59,585 nucleotides of DNA from NCBI RefSeq assembly GCF_019049755.1, contig NZ_JAFMOS010000643.1:1-59585 (forward strand), written 5' to 3'. Shown here in pieces: positions 49,673 to 59,553 of this stretch. The notes beneath the pieces were generated by a model. That model did not search any database. It was not told the DNA's origin and was given only the letters and a program-made list of their open reading frames with translations. This stretch comes from Rahnella perminowiae (GTDB taxonomy: Bacteria; Pseudomonadota; Gammaproteobacteria; Enterobacterales; Enterobacteriaceae). Within the stretch, counting starts at the first letter, position 1, and every line of letters begins with the position of its first letter. The translations under genes and the position numbers were made by a program.

Positions 49673-49706
49673 GCAAAAGAAAAGGCCAGTATTGCTACTG
49701 GCCTTT
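49673..49706 (-). terminator. cyo operon terminator
   Basis: AAAGGCCAGTA (49681-49691), loop, TACTGGCCTTT (49696-49706). On the minus strand it is followed by TCTTTT. It lies 36 bases after the cyoE stop. Confidence 0.88.
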
Positions 49707-49742
49707 AGCTGTGATTTCAGCGGGTTACACTGAACGTGTGCG

Positions 49743-50630
49743 TTACCAAACGTACGTCAGCAATGATGTCGGGGCAGAATTAAAATCCACGGACATCATG
49801 AAGCTCAGCGACATGATAGTGATGATGGAGAAACCAAACAGCTTCCTCGCCCACAGCACATCGTTTTCCGTTTTGTAACCCTTCAGTGCCATACCCAGCC
49901 ACCAGATACTCACAGCGGCGGCGACGATCAGGTATTTATAACCTGCATAACCGCTCAGGGTCAGCATCAGTGTCGCAATCATAAAGGCCAAAATATAGAC
50001 GATAATATGATGCTTGGCGACAGAAATGCCTTTCACCACTGGCAGCACCGGGATGCCCGCAGCCTGATAATCCTTGAAGCGGAAGATGGCAATCGCGTAC
50101 GAATGCGGCATCTGCCACAGGCTGAAAATCAGAAGCAGGATCAGGGCACCGGTATCGAACTGGCCTGAAACGGCACAATAACCGATAACCGGTGGCGCTG
50201 CGCCAGATAAGCTGCCGATCAACGTGCCGTATACCGAGTTGCGTTTCATGTACAGGCTGTAAATGCCGACATAAACCACAAAGCCCATCACTGCCAGCCA
50301 CATCGCCAGCGGATTTGCTCCGATATACAACAACGCAAAGCCCGCAATACCCAGAATGGTCGCGTAAACCAGGCTTGTTTTCGGCGGAATAAGCCCTTTC
50401 ACCAGGACCCGGTTCTTCGTTCTTTCCATGATCCGGTCGATGTCGCGGTCAATAAAGTTGTTAAATACACAACCCGATGCGACCACCAGCGAAACACCGA
50501 CCAGTGTGGCGAGAAAGAGTGGGAAGTCGATGCTGCCTTTGGCAGCAAGGAGAAATCCCCCGATGACAGAAATTAAGTTGCCGAAAATAATTCCTGGTTT
50601 CGTTACTTGCAGGTATTGCTTAATCATCAC
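49743..50630 (-). CDS. cyoE: Protoheme IX farnesyltransferase (heme O synthase)
   Basis: 295 residues from GTG 50630, with an ATG directly after at 50627; either may be used. A UbiA-type prenyltransferase with about seven to nine helices. The prenyl-diphosphate Asp-rich motif is [18 protein letters not shown] and the second loop [13 protein letters not shown]. It adds farnesyl to heme to give heme O for CyoB. Last gene of the operon. Confidence 0.97.
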   Translation of the reverse strand: MMIKQYLQVTKPGIIFGNLISVIGGFLLAAKGSIDFPLFLATLVGVSLVVASGCVFNNFIDRDIDRIMERTKNRVLVKGLIPPKTSLVYATILGIAGFALLYIGANPLAMWLAVMGFVVYVGIYSLYMKRNSVYGTLIGSLSGAAPPVIGYCAVSGQFDTGALILLLIFSLWQMPHSYAIAIFRFKDYQAAGIPVLPVVKGISVAKHHIIVYILAFMIATLMLTLSGYAGYKYLIVAAAVSIWWLGMALKGYKTENDVLWARKLFGFSIITIMSLSFMMSVDFNSAPTSLLTYVW

Positions 50631-50645
50631 GTGCAGCTCGGCTCT

Positions 50646-50978
50646 TTAACTGACCATCATATTGAGGTTGAGGTTATACATAATCCACAATGAGCCCACA
50701 ACAACGATAAAGATAATCACAGCGGTGAACAGAAGCGCCACCAGGTTCCAGCGCTCTTCCGACGACGTATTCATGTGCAGGAAGAACACTAAATGGACAA
50801 CGATCTGGATGATGGCGGAAGCAACCACGGTACCCAGAATCAGTGAATGTGATGCCGTGTCGGTCATGACCATGGCAAACGGGATCACCGTCAGGATAAC
50901 CGACAAGATGAAGCCAATAGCGTATGACTTCAGGCTGCCGTGGCTTGCGCCACCATGGGAAGTAGCAGAATGACTCAT
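50646..50978 (-). CDS. cyoD: Cytochrome bo3 oxidase subunit IV
   Basis: 110 residues from ATG 50978; the start overlaps the cyoC stop by one base (TAATG), and an upstream extension is not used. Three membrane helices; His/Ser-rich N-terminus before [16 protein letters not shown]. Assists CuB binding in assembly of the oxidase. Confidence 0.96.
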   Translation of the reverse strand: MSHSATSHGGASHGSLKSYAIGFILSVILTVIPFAMVMTDTASHSLILGTVVASAIIQIVVHLVFFLHMNTSSEERWNLVALLFTAVIIFIVVVGSLWIMYNLNLNMMVS

Positions 50979-51592
50979 TACATCGCTCCCATCAGATAAA
51001 CAACGGTAAACACGCAGATCCACACCACGTCAAGGAAGTGCCAGAACAGGCTCAGACACATCAGACGGGTTTTGTTAACTTCCGTCAGACCGCGACGTGA
51101 AACCTGAACCATCATCGTCAGGATCCAAATCAGACCACAGGTCACGTGCAGACCGTGGGTGGCGACCAGTGCAAAGAAGCCAGACAGGAAACCACTGCGT
51201 TGCGGGCCATAGCCTTCAGCAATCAGGTGATGGAATTCATAGAGTTCCATCCCGATGAAGCCTAAACCGAACAGGAATGTCAGGAACAACCAGCCGTTAA
51301 CAGCGGCTTTGTTGCCTTTGTTCATGCCCAGCATGGCAAAGCCGTAAGTGATACTACTGAACAGCAGGCAGAAGGTTTCTACCAGCACGAACGGCAGTTC
51401 AAAAATGTCTTTACCAGAGGGACCGCCAGCGGTCCCGTTTACCAGCACTGCATATGTCGCGAACAGGCTCGCAAACAAAATGCAGTCACTCATCAGGTAG
51501 ATCCAGAAGCCGAAGACTTTGGTTGCACCTGCATCGTGGTGCCCATGCTCAGCATGGGCCTCATCGTGGTGAGTCAGAGTATCAGTTGCCAT
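50978..51592 (-). CDS. cyoC: Cytochrome bo3 oxidase subunit III
   Basis: 204 residues with five membrane helices. A His-rich N-terminus ([14 protein letters not shown]) precedes [18 protein letters not shown], which is diagnostic for subunit III. Overlaps the cyoB end by 11 bases. Needed for assembly and stability of the oxidase. Confidence 0.97.
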   Translation of the reverse strand: MATDTLTHHDEAHAEHGHHDAGATKVFGFWIYLMSDCILFASLFATYAVLVNGTAGGPSGKDIFELPFVLVETFCLLFSSITYGFAMLGMNKGNKAAVNGWLFLTFLFGLGFIGMELYEFHHLIAEGYGPQRSGFLSGFFALVATHGLHVTCGLIWILTMMVQVSRRGLTEVNKTRLMCLSLFWHFLDVVWICVFTVVYLMGAM

Positions 51593-53573
51593 GTTTCACA
51601 CCTGCTTTACGGATTTGTTCATAATGTTGGTTTTCAATACGTTCCACTTCTTCAACTGGCACGTAGTAATCAACATCTTCGTCGAAGCTTTTCGCAATCC
51701 AGGTCGCAGCCAGGGCAATGAAGCTCACTGCAGCCAGCCACCAGATATCCCAGATTAAGGCGAAACCACAAACCAGACTCAGCATAGCGATGATGAAACC
51801 GGCGCCGCTGTTACGTGGCATATGAATCGGTTCATATTTAGCAGGCTGCTTGTAAGCGGTACCTTTCTCTTTCATGTCCCAGAACTCATCGCGGTCGTGA
51901 ATTTGCGGCACGATGGCGAAGTTGTAGAACGGAGGAGGAGAAGATGTTGACCACTCCAGAGTACGTGCGCCCCACGGGTCGCCGGTCAGATCACGGTTCT
52001 GGTCGCGGTCGCGAACGGAAACGAAGATCATGATCAGCTGGCAGAGGATACCGCAGGCAATCAGTGCAGCACCGCATGCCGCAACAACCAGCAGCGGGTG
52101 GAACTCAGGGTCGATGTTCTGGCTGACACGACGGGTCATGCCCATGAAGCCCAGTACGTACAATGGCATGAATGCAACGAAGAAGCCGATGATCCAGAAC
52201 CAGAATGAACGCACACCCCATTTTTCGTTCAGCGTGAAGCCGAAGGATTTAGGGAACCAGTAAGTCAGACCTGCGAAGCAACCGAAGACCACACCACCGA
52301 TAATAACGTTATGGAAGTGGGCAATCAGGAACAGGCTGTTGTGCAGCACGAAGTCAGCACCCGGAACCGCCAGCAGAACGCCGGTCATACCACCTACAGA
52401 GAAGGTGATGATGAAGCCAACAGTCCACAACATCGCCGCGTTAAGCGTGATACGGCCCTGATACATGGTGAACAGCCAGTTGAAGATTTTTACCCCGGTC
52501 GGGATAGAAATGATCATCGTCATGATGCCGAAGAAGGCATTGACGTTAGCGCCTGAACCCATGGTGAAGAAGTGGTGCAGCCAAACGATGAACGACAACA
52601 CGGTGATGGCGATGGTTGCCCATACCAGCGAGGTGTAACCGAACAGACGTTTTTTGGAGAAGGTCGCGGTCACTTCCGAGAACACACCGAATACTGGCAG
52701 AACCAAAATGTACACTTCCGGATGGCCCCAGGCCCAAATCAGGTTGATGTACATCATCATGTTGCCGCCCATATCATTCGTGAAGAAATGGGTGCCCAGA
52801 TAACGGTCTAAAGTCAGCAGTGCAACAGTCACGGTCAGAATCGGGAAGGACACGATAATCAACACGTTGGTGCACAGTGCGGCCCAGGTAAATACCGGCA
52901 TTTTCATCAGCGGCATACCCGGTGCGCGCATCTTCAGGATGGTCGCAAAGAAGTTAACACCGGTCAGCAAGGTACCGACACCGGATATCTGGAGGCTCCA
53001 GATCCAGTAATCTACCCCGACCCCCGGACTGTATTCCTTACCTGACAGTGGCGGATAAGCTAACCAGCCGGTCTGTGCGAACTCACCCACACCCAGAGAG
53101 ATGTTGATCAGCACAACAGCCGCGGCGGTAAACCAGAAGCTCACGTTGTTCAGGAACGGGAACGCAACGTCGCGCGCACCGATTTGCAAAGGAACAACCA
53201 CGTTCATCAGACCGATTACGAAAGGCATCGCCATGAAGAAAATCATGATCACGCCGTGCGCGGTAAAGATTTGGTCGTAGTGATGAGGGGGGAGGAAGCC
53301 CGGCTCGCCCGCAGAGGCAAGGACCTGCTGGCTACGCATCATGATGGCATCGGCAAAACCACGCAAAAGCATGACGAAGGCCAGAATGATATACATGATA
53401 CCTAATTTTTTGTGGTCGACGGAGGTCAGCCACTCGGTCCACAGATACTTCCACTTACCGAAATAGGTGATGCCGGCAACGACTGCCAGACCACCGATAA
53501 TAATTGCGGCAACTGTGACCATGATAATCGGTTCATGATACGGAACCGAATCAAGCGTTAATTTTCCGAACAT
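51582..53573 (-). CDS. cyoB: Cytochrome bo3 oxidase subunit I
   Basis: 663 residues, E. coli length, 15 helices. Contains the heme and CuB ligands: [22 protein letters not shown] (with the cross-linked His-Tyr), WLHHFFTM and [10 protein letters not shown]. It oxidises ubiquinol, reduces oxygen and pumps protons. GAGGAATAAAAG precedes the ATG, three bases after the cyoA stop. Confidence 0.98.
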   Translation of the reverse strand: MFGKLTLDSVPYHEPIIMVTVAAIIIGGLAVVAGITYFGKWKYLWTEWLTSVDHKKLGIMYIILAFVMLLRGFADAIMMRSQQVLASAGEPGFLPPHHYDQIFTAHGVIMIFFMAMPFVIGLMNVVVPLQIGARDVAFPFLNNVSFWFTAAAVVLINISLGVGEFAQTGWLAYPPLSGKEYSPGVGVDYWIWSLQISGVGTLLTGVNFFATILKMRAPGMPLMKMPVFTWAALCTNVLIIVSFPILTVTVALLTLDRYLGTHFFTNDMGGNMMMYINLIWAWGHPEVYILVLPVFGVFSEVTATFSKKRLFGYTSLVWATIAITVLSFIVWLHHFFTMGSGANVNAFFGIMTMIISIPTGVKIFNWLFTMYQGRITLNAAMLWTVGFIITFSVGGMTGVLLAVPGADFVLHNSLFLIAHFHNVIIGGVVFGCFAGLTYWFPKSFGFTLNEKWGVRSFWFWIIGFFVAFMPLYVLGFMGMTRRVSQNIDPEFHPLLVVAACGAALIACGILCQLIMIFVSVRDRDQNRDLTGDPWGARTLEWSTSSPPPFYNFAIVPQIHDRDEFWDMKEKGTAYKQPAKYEPIHMPRNSGAGFIIAMLSLVCGFALIWDIWWLAAVSFIALAATWIAKSFDEDVDYYVPVEEVERIENQHYEQIRKAGVKHGN

Positions 53574-53576
53574 CTT

Positions 53577-54536
53577 TTATTCCTCGGCTCCGGCTGCGTG
53601 AGACTGTCCACCCATATCCATGCCTTTCATGTCAGCGCCTGCAGGTATTGGCATGGTATGACCTTCCGGCGCTGCCTTCATGTCATGCATGGAGTATTTG
53701 CCAATGATTTCTTTAAACAAACCAGGTTTTGCAACAGAGAAGTATTCGACCGGGTTGTCGATGCTCTGTACAGCCAGTTTGTTGAAGTCATCAGTTGTCG
53801 CCAGCTGATTCGGTGCACTTTTCACTTTCGCTACCCAGGTGTCGAAATCGGCACGGGTTGGAGTCGCAATTGTGTTGAACTTCATACCTGAGAAGCCGCG
53901 GCCGCTGAAGCTTGCTGAAATGCCTTTATACGTACCCGCTTCATTTGCAATCAAATGCAGCTGAGTTTGCATACCGGCCATCGCATAAATCTGCCCGCCT
54001 AACTGAGGAATGAAGAACGAGTTCATCACAGAGTCTGAAGTGACTTTGAACTGAACAGGCACATCTTTAGGAATAACCAGTTCGTTAACGGTCGCGATGC
54101 CCTGTTCTGGATAAATGAACAACCATTTCCAGTCCAGAGAAACGACTTCAACCGTCATCGGTTTTTGGTCAGTCACAATTGGCTTGAACGGATCAAGCGA
54201 GTGGGTGGTTTTCCAGGTAATCGTTGCCAGGATGGCAATGATAATAATTGGAACTGTCCAGACGACGGCTTCAATTTTGTTGGAGTGGGACCAATCAGGA
54301 CTGTATTTTGCTTTTGTATTGGAAGCGCGATACTTCCAGGCAAAGGCTAACGCCATGATAATAACTGGTATAACAACGATCAGCATTAAACCGATAGCGG
54401 TTAAAATCAGCGTTCTCTGCTCAAGTCCAATTGCTCCCTTGGGATCCATCAATGCCGTATTGCAACCGCTCAACATTACTGCGGAGGCAAATAAGGACAA
54501 CATCCCAATACTTTTATTGTATTTCTTAAGTCTCAT
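53577..54536 (-). CDS. cyoA: Cytochrome bo3 oxidase subunit II
   Basis: 319 residues. Lipoprotein with lipobox LSGC (C25), two membrane helices, then a periplasmic cupredoxin fold without the CuA ligands, as in quinol oxidases ([35 protein letters not shown]). The C-terminus is His/Met/Gly-rich ([20 protein letters not shown]). First gene of the operon, behind a good promoter at 54607-54635. Confidence 0.97.
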   Translation of the reverse strand: MRLKKYNKSIGMLSLFASAVMLSGCNTALMDPKGAIGLEQRTLILTAIGLMLIVVIPVIIMALAFAWKYRASNTKAKYSPDWSHSNKIEAVVWTVPIIIIAILATITWKTTHSLDPFKPIVTDQKPMTVEVVSLDWKWLFIYPEQGIATVNELVIPKDVPVQFKVTSDSVMNSFFIPQLGGQIYAMAGMQTQLHLIANEAGTYKGISASFSGRGFSGMKFNTIATPTRADFDTWVAKVKSAPNQLATTDDFNKLAVQSIDNPVEYFSVAKPGLFKEIIGKYSMHDMKAAPEGHTMPIPAGADMKGMDMGGQSHAAGAEE

Positions 54537-54606
54537 CTAACGACCTCAATAACTAGGGCTCTATTGTCGCTTCAGGTGTGCGGGCATTTTACGGGAAGGT
54601 TGCAGG

Positions 54607-54635
54607 ACTGTAAACACGCTTAAACAAGTGTCAAA
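54607..54635 (-). promoter_or_regulatory. cyoABCDE promoter
   Basis: On the minus strand TTGACA (54635-54630), 17-base spacer, TACAGT (54612-54607). The -35 lies in an inverted repeat AAGTGTCA/TGACACTT (54626-54633 and 54643-54650). A GTTAAC core (54654-54659) just upstream would suit an ArcA-type site; E. coli cyo is repressed by ArcA and Fnr. Confidence 0.65.
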
Positions 54636-54670
54636 GCGCTGTTGACACTTTATGTTAACGCAGTCACACA

Positions 54671-54713
54671 TGTCACGGAACGTGACAATTTACAGTCGGC
54701 AACAATATGTTGC
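54671..54713. promoter_or_regulatory. Two palindromes upstream of the cyo promoter
   Basis: TGTCACG-GAA-CGTGACA (54671-54687) and GCAACA-ATA-TGTTGC (54699-54713), both with a 3-base centre. They lie about 35-80 bases upstream of the -35. The binding proteins are unknown to me. Confidence 0.5.
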
Positions 54714-54937
54714 GTATGGATTTTTTTCTATAGTGATGAAAAACAAGGAGTGACAGATTTTGACATTATAATTGCCGTGCGATATCGCATCGGTAGGTTT
54801 AATTAATGTTAAATTAATGTAGACAGCAGGTGAAATAAAAGCACAAAAAGCACGAAAGAAAATTATCCCTGAAAATATTATTTTTTCTGGATTTAATTTA
54901 TTGCCTCATATGTAGAGATAATTTGTTAAATGAAATA
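54714..54937. other. AT-rich non-coding gap between cyoA and ampG
   Basis: About 220 bases, very AT-rich, without an ORF with SD. TTGACATTATAAT (around 54757-54769) has both hexamer-like words but only a 1-base gap, so it is not a promoter. Nothing else is recognised. Confidence 0.45.
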
Positions 54938-54962
54938 CGCCATTCATTTCGAATGAATGGCG
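54938..54962 (-). terminator. ampG terminator
   Basis: CGCCATTCATT (54938-54948), loop, AATGAATGGCG (54952-54962), an 11-bp perfect stem. On the minus strand it is followed by TATTTCATTT, a moderate U tract. Confidence 0.75.
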
Positions 54963-54967
54963 GTAAA

Positions 54968-56446
54968 TCAGGCACGTGCAGTACGGCGCAGAGATAAAAA
55001 ATCGAGCAGGCTGCCTAAAATAACGCCAGTCAGGCAAATGATGGCACCCGCTTGTAACAGGATTGTCGCCAGACTGTGCCAGGATGCCCATCCGGCACTG
55101 TCGATTATCAGCGTGAGCAGCCAGAGTACCAATAACACGCTGCCCGTCAGCATGCAACGTAACGCCCAGCGGTACGGGGCGGCGAAGTGAATGCGTGGCA
55201 GGAAAGCCTCTGTTTTTTGAGTGTATTCAAGAGTCTGCCGGCAAACTGCAAGCAGTAACAAGCCGGGTATAGCGGCCACAATCGAGAAAAGATAAAACCA
55301 AGGCCAGCCGTAAGCTTCAACGAACCATCCGGCAATCGGCCCGACATATACGCGTCCCACGGCAGACAATGCTGAAAGCAGCGCAAACTGGGTGGCAGAG
55401 AATGACCGATTACACAGTGTCATGAGCAACGCCACGAACGCAGCTGTCCCCATACCGCCACACAGGTTCTCAAAGAAAATCGCCGCGCCCATGGTGGTTA
55501 AATCTTTATCGGTAATGGCCAGGATCCAGTAACCGGCGTTGGAAACAGCCTGTAAAATCCCGAACAACATGAGTGCGCGGAACACGCTCAGACGCTGCAT
55601 TAACATTCCGCCAAATAAGGCGCCGATAATCGTTGCCATCAGCCCGAGCGTTTTATTTACCAGCCCGACCTCCCCGGCATCAAAGCCAACGCCACGGATT
55701 AAAAATGTTGTACTCAGGCTACCTGCAAAGGCATCGCCCATTTTGTACATGACGATGAGCAGCAAAATCAGCCAGGCATTGTTGCGGCCGAAAAAATCTT
55801 TAAGCGGGGAGATAACAGCCATCTCAATACTGCGAGGCGCGGGTTGGGCGTTTTGAGGTTCCGGTGCTAACAGGGTAGCGAGAACGCCTATCAGCATCAG
55901 ACCCGCCATCAGCCAGTACATATGCTGCCAGCCGAGATACCGGTCAGCCAGCCATAACGCCAGTCCCCCTGAGACCAGCATCGCCAGACGGTAACCCAGG
56001 ACCGACACGGCGGCACCATTTCCGCGTTCTTCCGGTGGCAGTACATCGGTTTTATACGCGTCGAAAACGATGTCCTGCGACGCCGAGGCGAAGGCGATCA
56101 GTACGGCCAGCGCAGCCAGCCAGAATAAGTCTTTTGAGGGATCCATAAATCCCATCGCGAAAATCGCCACGACCAACAGCAACTGCGTCAGGATCAGCCA
56201 TCCTCGTCTGCGCCCGAGAAAAGAGGGGGTATAGCGATCCATCATCGGCGACCATAAGAATTTAAACACGTAGGCCTGACCTACCAGCGAAAAAATACCG
56301 ATGGTTTTCAGGTCGACATTTTCGACCGTCATCCACGCTTGCAATGTGCCGGACGTCAGCGCCAGGGGTAAACCGGAAGCGAAGCCCAGAAGCAATAAAA
56401 TGACCGTATTGCGTTGCGTGAAAATTTTAAAGTACTGACTGATCAT
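54968..56446 (-). CDS. ampG: Muropeptide permease AmpG
   Basis: 492 residues from ATG 56446 (MISQYFKIFTQRN); AGGAAC lies about ten bases upstream, and an in-frame ATG at 56488 is less family-like. About 14 membrane helices. It imports GlcNAc-anhydro-muropeptides for cell-wall recycling and, in species with inducible AmpC, supplies the inducer. ILLLLGFASGLPLALTSGTLQAW split over helix 1, KFLWSPMMDRYTP and FFENLCGGMGTAAFVALLM are diagnostic. It follows yajG behind a terminator. Confidence 0.96.
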   Translation of the reverse strand: MISQYFKIFTQRNTVILLLLGFASGLPLALTSGTLQAWMTVENVDLKTIGIFSLVGQAYVFKFLWSPMMDRYTPSFLGRRRGWLILTQLLLVVAIFAMGFMDPSKDLFWLAALAVLIAFASASQDIVFDAYKTDVLPPEERGNGAAVSVLGYRLAMLVSGGLALWLADRYLGWQHMYWLMAGLMLIGVLATLLAPEPQNAQPAPRSIEMAVISPLKDFFGRNNAWLILLLIVMYKMGDAFAGSLSTTFLIRGVGFDAGEVGLVNKTLGLMATIIGALFGGMLMQRLSVFRALMLFGILQAVSNAGYWILAITDKDLTTMGAAIFFENLCGGMGTAAFVALLMTLCNRSFSATQFALLSALSAVGRVYVGPIAGWFVEAYGWPWFYLFSIVAAIPGLLLLAVCRQTLEYTQKTEAFLPRIHFAAPYRWALRCMLTGSVLLVLWLLTLIIDSAGWASWHSLATILLQAGAIICLTGVILGSLLDFLSLRRTARA

Positions 56447-56535
56447 GAAAATTGTGTTCCTGCGAACCGTTGAGAGAGTGGCGCACATGCATAATAAAGG
56501 AAGGGATACATTTCAGGAAAGATAATCGCTGGCTG

Positions 56536-56570
56536 TAAAAAGCATTCTGCCCGGACGAGCCGGGCAGAAT
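56536..56570 (-). terminator. yajG terminator
   Basis: ATTCTGCCCGG (56544-56554), loop, CCGGGCAGAAT (56560-56570). On the minus strand it is followed by GCTTTTT. It would limit read-through from yajG into ampG. Confidence 0.85.
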
Positions 56571-56594
56571 TCATCATGTAAACTTCAGCTGAAC

Positions 56595-57173
56595 TTAACG
56601 GGCGTTTGCTTTGATGAAGTCGCTGATGCTGGTATCTGACGCCATGTCACTGATGACATCGCCTAGTGTGGTGTTAACGGCATTGGTGATTTTTGCGTTA
56701 GTCGCAGACAGTGCACCCTGAACGTTATACGTCGAGCGGTAGTTTTTTACCTGCTTGCTGCCGTTTTTCGCTGTCGCGATGATAGAAATATCGGCTTTGG
56801 TGGTGATGTTATAACGCAGGTTCCCTTCCTGAACGTCAGCATACAGTTTGTTCACCACAATTTGCAGATCAACGGCACCGTCAGCACCGACCATGTAGCC
56901 CCGGGCAGTCATTTGCTTCTCCAGAGATTCCTGCAGCAGGAAGCGAAGATCACGTGACGGGGTCAGGGAAATCAGCTGACCATCGCGGTTCACTTTCGCC
57001 AGTGCCTGATCCTGACGCTGGTCAGCACCATTAATGCTGATAGTAATCCCCTGCAGGGTAGGATCCTGGGAAGGCAGAACAATTTTCGGGGAAACATCCA
57101 GCGTGTTAGTGCTGGTAGCGCAACCCGCCAGCATAAAGAGCGCCAGAACAGGGAAAATAATTTTCTTTAGCAT
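56595..57173 (-). CDS. yajG: Lipoprotein YajG
   Basis: 192 residues, E. coli length. Signal peptide with lipobox LAGC, C18 lipidated, then Ala-Thr, so outer-membrane sorting is expected. The beta-rich domain is of the YajG family (TLDVSPKIVLPSQDPTLQG and SVLKA-like C-terminus ISDFIKANAR). No enzymatic function is known. Divergent from bolA. Confidence 0.95.
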   Translation of the reverse strand: MLKKIIFPVLALFMLAGCATSTNTLDVSPKIVLPSQDPTLQGITISINGADQRQDQALAKVNRDGQLISLTPSRDLRFLLQESLEKQMTARGYMVGADGAVDLQIVVNKLYADVQEGNLRYNITTKADISIIATAKNGSKQVKNYRSTYNVQGALSATNAKITNAVNTTLGDVISDMASDTSISDFIKANAR

Positions 57174-57501
57174 GTGTATTTTCTCAATATTAATAAGGGA
57201 ATAGTGCTCAAAAATTTGCCGACATCATAACATTGCCATTTGCCGGGGGAAGTCCCAACAATCCGGAAAAATGTGTTTTTCGCGTTTTTTTTCAGCAAAG
57301 TCACAGTAAAGCGGCGAACGGCTGACGTCATCCGTGGCTAAGCGGCACTTTATTTGACAGACTGAGCGGCATTTTTATCAATCCGCAGCAGAAATTTATT
57401 CTTCTGGTGTGCATAGAATCTGGAAAGCCGCCTATCATTATAAAAGGATAGGGGTACCAGACAGGCGCAGTTCTCTGCTGATGCGGTTTAAGGAGATTGC
57501 T
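57174..57501. promoter_or_regulatory. yajG-bolA divergent promoter region
   Basis: 328 bases without a gene. On the bolA strand TTGACA (57354-57359), 16-base spacer, TATCAA is one candidate promoter, and TAGAAT near 57414 another -10. A CCTATC...GATAGG repeat follows at about 57432-57453. E. coli bolA has a stationary-phase gearbox promoter; a clear gearbox was not seen. Confidence 0.4.
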
Positions 57502-57816
57502 ATGATTCGTGAGCAAATAGAAGCAAAATTAGTTGAAGCATTCGAACCTGCGTTTCTGGAAGTGACTGACGAAAGCTATCGTCATAATGTCCCGGCAGGC
57601 TCTGAGAGCCATTTTAAAGTGGTCATGGTGTCCGATAAGTTTATCGGGGAGCGTTTCCTGGCGCGCCATCGAGCCATCTACGGGAAATTAACCGAGGAGC
57701 TGGCAGGCAGTGTACATGCGCTGGCTTTGCACACATATACCTTGAAAGAATGGGAAGGCTTACAGGATACGGTACCGGCTTCACCGCCATGTCGTGGTGC
57801 GGGCACAATGGCCTGA
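57502..57816 (+). CDS. bolA: BolA family transcriptional regulator / Fe-S partner
   Basis: 104 residues from ATG 57502 with AAGGAG seven bases upstream; an upstream in-frame extension is not used. The BolA fold with the conserved [11 protein letters not shown] strand and RHRAIYGKL helix; the invariant histidine of the C-terminal part is in ALHTYT. It binds monothiol glutaredoxin with a shared iron-sulfur cluster and acts on morphology genes in E. coli. Lies before tig as in E. coli, ended by a terminator. Confidence 0.97.
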   Translation: MIREQIEAKLVEAFEPAFLEVTDESYRHNVPAGSESHFKVVMVSDKFIGERFLARHRAIYGKLTEELAGSVHALALHTYTLKEWEGLQDTVPASPPCRGAGTMA

Positions 57817-57918
57817 CAGTGGCGATCTGATTCACAAAAGGCATAAATATCGGCTTTTGACACGGTAAAACTGGAACTTTCCTTGTCAGATGCGGTATTA
57901 GTAGGTGCGAATTTCAAG

Positions 57919-57947
57919 AAACGGCCTGCGGGCCGTTTTTGTTTTTC
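57919..57947 (+). terminator. bolA terminator
   Basis: AAACGGCC (57919-57926), loop TGCG, GGCCGTTT (57931-57938), T-rich tail to 57947. It lies about 100 bases after the bolA stop. Confidence 0.88.
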
Positions 57948-58049
57948 TTCTGACGGACTGACGGCAAGAGGTTTGTGCCTCTGAATGACCGCATTTTTCG
58001 AAGGATCGAGTCCCGTGTGAGTTTCCCTCCCGCGCATCAGAGACCGTCC

Positions 58050-58078
58050 TCGACTCAATGCGTATGCGCCGCTATAAT
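58050..58078 (+). promoter_or_regulatory. tig promoter
   Basis: TCGACT (58050-58055), 17-base spacer, consensus TATAAT (58073-58078). The start point would be near 58085, giving a leader of about 164 bases. The stretch 57948-58049 shows nothing notable. Confidence 0.7.
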
Positions 58079-58131
58079 GTCGCGTCTAATTTTTCCGGAA
58101 TGGTTTCGGACGCTCTCGAATACAGGGCTAC

Positions 58132-58207
58132 GTTCTGATACAGAACTGTCCCGGTTCTTAGAAGTCGTTTTCAAGGTAAGTTTGCGCTCATCTTGAGAAC
58201 GACTTCT
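58132..58207 (+). promoter_or_regulatory. Structured tig leader with alternative stems
   Basis: AGAAGTCGTTTTCAAG (58160-58175) pairs with CTTGAGAACGACTTCT (58192-58207), 16 bp with one G-U and a 16-base loop. Upstream, AGAAC (58142-58146) can pair either with GTTCT at 58132-58136 or with GTTCT at 58154-58158. A run of nine T follows before the SD GAGGTAAC. The T-run is about 25 bases past the stem, so this is not a simple terminator. Confidence 0.55.
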
Positions 58208-58248
58208 GGAGTTGACCGAGCACTGTGATTTTTTTTTGAGGTAACAAG

Positions 58249-59553
58249 ATGCAAGTTTCTGTTGAAACCACTCAAGGCCTTGGGCGCCGCGTAACGATTA
58301 CTGTTCCTGCTGAAAGCATTGAAAAAGCAGTGAGCAGTGAACTGATCAACGTCTCTAAAAAAGTACGTATTGACGGCTTCCGTAAAGGCAAAGTACCCAG
58401 CCATATCATCGAACAGCGTTACGGCGCGTCAGTACGTCAGGACGTACTGGGTGATCTGATGCAACGCAATTTCGTTGATGCGATCATCAAAGAAAAAATC
58501 AATCCAGCTGGCGCACCTAACTATATCCCGGGTGAGTACAAGCAGGGTGAAGACTTCAACTTCTCCGTAGAATTTGAAGTGTACCCGGAAGTTGAGCTGA
58601 AAGATCTGGAAAACATCGAAGTTGAAAAACCGGTTGTTGAAGTTAACGACGCTGATGTTGACACCATGCTGGAAACTCTGCGTAAGCAACAAGCGGACTG
58701 GAAAGAAACTGATGCTGCTGCCACTGCTGAAGACCGCGTAACTGTTGATTTCTCCGGTTCTATTGACGGTGAAGAATTCGAAGGCGGTAAAGCTTCTGAT
58801 TTCGTACTGGCTATGGGCCAGGGCCGCATGATCCCAGGCTTCGAAGACGGTCTGGTTGGTCACAAAGCCGGTGAAGAATTCACTATTGACGTGAACTTCC
58901 CGGAAGATTACCACGCTGAAAACCTGAAAGGTAAAGCGGCTAAGTTTGCTATTACCCTGAAGAAAGTTGAACAACGTGAGCTGCCAGAGCTGACGCCAGA
59001 ATTCATCAAACGTTTCGGCGTGGCTGATGGTTCTGTAGAAGGTCTGCGCGCTGAAGTGCGTAAAAACATGGAACGCGAGCTGAAAGGTGCTGTTCGTAAC
59101 CGCATCAAAACTCAGGCAATTGACGGTCTGGTCAGCGCTAACGAAATCGACGTGCCATCTGCATTGATCGACGGCGAAGTGGATGTCCTGCGTCGTCAGG
59201 CTGCACAACGTTTTGGCGGCAACGAAAAACAAGCGCTGGAACTGCCACGCGAATTGTTCGAAGAGCAAGCTAAGCGTCGTGTCGTTGTCGGTTTGCTGCT
59301 GGGCGAAGTCATCAGCCAGCATGAACTGAAAGCTGATGAAGATCGCGTTAAAGCGCTGATCGAAGAAATGGCATCAGCGTACGAAGATCCACAAGAAGTG
59401 GTTGAGTTCTACAGCAAAAATAAAGAGCTGATGAACAACATGCGTAACGTCGCGCTGGAAGAACAAGCGGTCGAAACTCTGTTGTCTAAAGCGAAAGTGA
59501 CCGAAAAGGCCACGACTTTTACTGAGCTGATGAACCAGACTCAACCTGCATAA
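58249..59553 (+). CDS. tig: Trigger factor
   Basis: 434 residues (E. coli 432), complete before the window end. N-terminal ribosome-binding domain with the signature GFRKGKVP (residues ~44-51), a peptidyl-prolyl isomerase domain of FKBP type (about 150-245, [17 protein letters not shown] and [17 protein letters not shown]), and a helical C-terminal substrate cradle. It binds nascent chains at the ribosome exit. GAGGTAAC precedes the ATG. In E. coli clpP follows; here the window ends 32 bases later. Confidence 0.99.
   Translation: MQVSVETTQGLGRRVTITVPAESIEKAVSSELINVSKKVRIDGFRKGKVPSHIIEQRYGASVRQDVLGDLMQRNFVDAIIKEKINPAGAPNYIPGEYKQGEDFNFSVEFEVYPEVELKDLENIEVEKPVVEVNDADVDTMLETLRKQQADWKETDAAATAEDRVTVDFSGSIDGEEFEGGKASDFVLAMGQGRMIPGFEDGLVGHKAGEEFTIDVNFPEDYHAENLKGKAAKFAITLKKVEQRELPELTPEFIKRFGVADGSVEGLRAEVRKNMERELKGAVRNRIKTQAIDGLVSANEIDVPSALIDGEVDVLRRQAAQRFGGNEKQALELPRELFEEQAKRRVVVGLLLGEVISQHELKADEDRVKALIEEMASAYEDPQEVVEFYSKNKELMNNMRNVALEEQAVETLLSKAKVTEKATTFTELMNQTQPA

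Noticed and set aside
54757-54769. TTGACATTATAAT as a promoter
   Set aside because: The two hexamer-like words have almost no spacer between them, so they cannot act together as -35 and -10.
58429-59322. 297-codon minus-strand ORF opposite tig
   Set aside because: It lies wholly inside tig, a certain gene, has no SD or family pattern and has the Phe/Val-rich composition of a reverse shadow.
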